Below, piece by piece: positions 30,700 to 33,227 of a stretch of 33,227 nucleotides of DNA. The notes beneath the pieces are model-generated. The model was not told where the DNA came from. It saw nothing but the letters and a program-made list of their open reading frames with translations, and did no database searches. The DNA comes from Tubiluchus corallicola (lineage: Eukaryota > Priapulida > Priapulimorpha > Priapulimorphida > Tubiluchidae), in NCBI GenBank assembly GCA_030141605.1, contig JAQGDQ010000117.1, forward strand, positions 498,001 to 531,227. Direction: 5' to 3'. Every line of letters starts with the position of its first letter. Within the stretch, counting starts at the first letter, position 1. Position numbers and translations under genes: made by a program.

Positions 30700-32356
30700 A
30701 CCCAACATTCAGAAAGAAATACACTTCACTAAGTGCTGCACAGGATTTCAGGAGGAACACAACATATAAATAGTCTATTGGATATTTTAAATATTTAACA
30801 CAACTATTACGCTGGATGCTATCTCCCAAGCATTAGGGTCTTCGTAACACGGTATTGTAATTAGGCCTGGCCTAGGGATCAAACACGCGCTATACAGTTT
30901 AGCGGAGCAACTAAACTAAGACTGTTAAGTGCAGGATTATTTGTCCTCGTAGCAAAACCAATACCTGCCACAGCATTGCATTTAGCAAGATCAACATTAG
31001 CTACTAGGCGTGAATCCAGAGCTCATAGACAAAGAACGAATTTTAAACATTTGAAGCAAACATCAATAAATGAATCATAACTAAAAATAGATTGCAGAAA
31101 AGAAATTCGTGAAAAAACACTCTTTACCACTACAAACTCAGATCCAACGCAAACAACGGTATTCGTATTAAATGTACATGGTTGTGGCGGGATCGGAACC
31201 ATTTATTAGTTATCAAGACACAAAGCAACATAAAACTGCGATAAGGTGTGATTTGATCCATAGCATTTCTTTTAGCTTAAAAGTGAAGTAAAATGTGAAA
31301 TAACGCGACTTTGCTCTTAATATATCAAATTTTTATATTTGTTTTTAAAGAATTTATGTATCTTTCTGCATTTTAGCCAAAACCAAAAAAACGTTTTGTA
31401 ATCAGCTTTCCTACCTATCTGCTGACCAAATTCGGCATTGCCTAAGTTCGGTCGCTAAACGTACCGCGACTTTTAAACTATTCCCAAAAGTTGAGGAAGA
31501 TTTCAAATTAAGATAAGTAATCTTACAAAGTTTTTAGTTAACAGCCGCGGATTTTATATACACAGTCTTTGGTGGACTGGCCGACAGAAAAAATGTGATT
31601 TTTACATTCTGATATTTAATATAAACATTTAATATAATATAATGTCGGCCACCACAATCTTCACACGAATATGGTTTTTATATTAGATAATAATCACTGA
31701 CTATTTCCCAGATGCTCATTCGAACGGACGGGCAGTCAAGTAGGCAAACTTTTTAATTAAAGCAGAAGAAAATACTATTTTTGCATGAAGCTAAAAATTT
31801 ATCTTGAAATTTTGAATCACTTGTAAGCTGTTTTATTGCATACAGGTCTTGTCTTAGCAGCAAGGCTGCACAAAACTTAGTTTCGTTAGATGTCAGCCTT
31901 TTAACCGTAAGCAGTTTAAAACAAGTTTAGATAACATTGAGTAAAGTTTGGAAAAATAATCAGAGCATTCATAGCACACACTTTAGCAGCTAAGCAAAAG
32001 TGTAAATTACCTTGTCTTGCAGAGATTAGCAATATGATTTTTGGTGGGCCAGTGACGCTTTTTAGTGCATGCTGAGATAGTGAGCAAGTAACATTTCACC
32101 AGTTCGCGCGAACATTTTAAATTACAAATAAGTTTCTTTTCAAGTTACATGTGTTTTTCAAACAAATAAGCATAATCCTAAATAATATAACTTTGCACGG
32201 AATTCTTTTGGGACATAATTTTAAAGTGCCGTTTTTTTCCCCTTTAAAGTGAATAAACTGATCAAGTATGGTCATAACATTTAATATTTTTAAAAGCAAT
32301 TCCTATTCATACCGTTTAACTCACAGAGTTTGCACCCACGCTCCTGTTAGGTCTTT
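30700..32356. other. Intergenic, no gene recognised
   Basis: AT-rich. It contains an imperfect inverted repeat at 31571-31655. The minus frame 32299-32117 lacks any recognisable feature. Confidence 0.5.
31571..31655. repeat. Imperfect hairpin, GGTGG(act)GGCCGACA arms
   Basis: ggtggactggccgaca at 31571-31586 pairs with tgtcggccaccac at 31643-31655, leaving a three-base bulge and a 56-bp AT-rich loop. It may be a small MITE or a decayed foldback. Confidence 0.6.
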
Positions 32357-32423
32357 ATGAAGAGTAAAATGGCGTATTTTGTAGCAGTTCTGTCGATTGC
32401 ATTAGCGACTCAAGTGCGTCTAG
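32357..32423 (+). CDS. Possible signal-peptide first exon, plus strand
   Basis: ATG at 32357 opens M-K-S-K-M-A-Y-F-V-A-V-L-S-I-A-L-A-T-Q-V, a textbook secretory signal: basic start, 12-residue hydrophobic core, small residues before a cleavage site. After 22 codons plus one base it reaches a usable donor (CTAG|gtataa). Read without splicing, the frame closes after 39 codons, which would be a very small secreted peptide. No second exon was recognised before the right edge, so the gene, if real, continues beyond the window. Confidence 0.4.
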
Positions 32424-33227
32424 GTATAAATTACTCGCATTTGATATCCTCACCTGAACGATGTCACGCGTTGTAGTTATTTTAGGCTCCTAACATTTGT
32501 GTTGGCGACAAAAATTTGACCAAGCAATGGAAAATTATAAATCGTGGTTTGCAGTTCATTTTTTGTCGTATGTTAATTGTGCTTCTGAGTATTAGTTAAA
32601 TTATAAAGTCCGAACACAGAAAATGGAAATAAGCCTAATTAATGTAAAGCAGCTTGTCCTGCAAAATAATCCACATAATACCAGTTCCGTTTATTTGGCT
32701 TGTTTAGCTGGCCTCGGAGGTAAAAAGAACAAGTTCACAAATCACGCCAGCTCAGTTAGTGAGTTAAGTAAAGCATAGCAATACTGTTATAAAAATAACT
32801 CGCCCTAAATGGTCTTGCTTATATTTAGATACGGAAAATAGCATCTTCGGTAAGCACAAAGTGCGTCAACGTAAAGATTATGCAATTGAACTTTGGATTA
32901 AAAAGTCCCCGAGAGATAAATCTGGAATTATGCAAGCTGGTTTTATTGCAAGGTGACTAGACCAACTGTCAAATGGCGAAAAAGGTCGTCGACCACGCTA
33001 TTTTCATATGATGTACAAATTTGTCAAATATATTGTAACAAATTGACCTACTTTCTCTGAAAGTATTTGATTTGAAACTATCAAAATGAAACGCATTTTA
33101 ACAATAGTATTAGTTTTTGTTATATTTCCTAAATATTTCTTTCAAATGTATTATTTTAGCGGTTTTTAGGCTTTAGTAATGTGATCAACTTTTCAGTTGT
33201 TATTCCAGTCTATGATATGGCTTATTC
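32424..33227. other. No gene recognised to the right edge
   Basis: AT-rich; would be the first intron if the 32357 exon is real. No acceptor with a convincing open frame behind it was seen. Confidence 0.4.

Noticed and set aside
31186-31205. ggatcggaacc as a reverse-strand B box
   Set aside because: It departs from GGTTCGANNCC and no tRNA arms were found.

Overview
The window reads as a piece of nuclear genome from an invertebrate metazoan. It is AT-rich, exons are short and separated by GT-AG introns, simple-sequence tracts are abundant, and there are decayed copies of non-LTR retrotransposons, 5S-derived SINEs and small DNA transposons. The species cannot be fixed from the sequence. The 5S-like segment and the animal-specific CRF-binding protein point to an animal and probably not a vertebrate. 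No bacterial-type operon, CRISPR array, tRNA or intact transposase was found.

Two protein-coding genes are recognisable, both on the minus strand. At the left end are the first two coding exons of a short-chain dehydrogenase/reductase of the retinol dehydrogenase 11-14 type (1982 down to 759). They carry the start codon and the NADP-binding half of the Rossmann fold; the rest lies beyond the left edge. From 18046 down to 9784 lies an almost complete gene for corticotropin-releasing factor-binding protein (CRF-BP/CRHBP). I assembled six coding exons from splice sites and phase: 18046-17971, 15834-15659, 14849-14642, 14316-14132, 11871-11766 (the least certain) and 9938-9784. They join in frame into about 301 residues with ten family-type cysteines. 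Only a signal-peptide exon is missing, and one weak candidate lies at 19378. CRF-BP is a secreted protein that binds CRF/urocortin-type peptides.

The rest is mostly repeats. Three LINE remnants are present: an RT fragment at 2.8 kb that leads into a 420-bp (AAACT)n array, a C-terminal/3'-end copy at 7.0-8.0 kb ending in a short (AAACC) tail, and a minus-strand C-terminal fragment at 17.2-17.9 kb inside a CRF-BP intron. A 527-bp SINE with a 120-nt 5S rRNA head and a 12-bp target duplication sits in another CRF-BP intron (12330-12856). A 467-bp deleted hAT element (20892-21358) has a perfect 8-bp duplication. A 159-bp element at 22797-22955 looks like a Harbinger MITE, and a 767-bp inverted-repeat element lies at 29931-30697.

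The most unusual structure is a pair of oppositely oriented arrays at about 19.83-20.00 kb and 21.68-21.99 kb. Each is built from a degenerate 14-17-bp unit with a constant core (GNCNAA) and variable remainder. Together they look like the long arms of a foldback-type transposon into which the hAT element was later inserted. The right third (22-33 kb) holds no confidently recognised gene, only satellites, MITEs and a possible signal-peptide first exon at 32357 on the plus strand.
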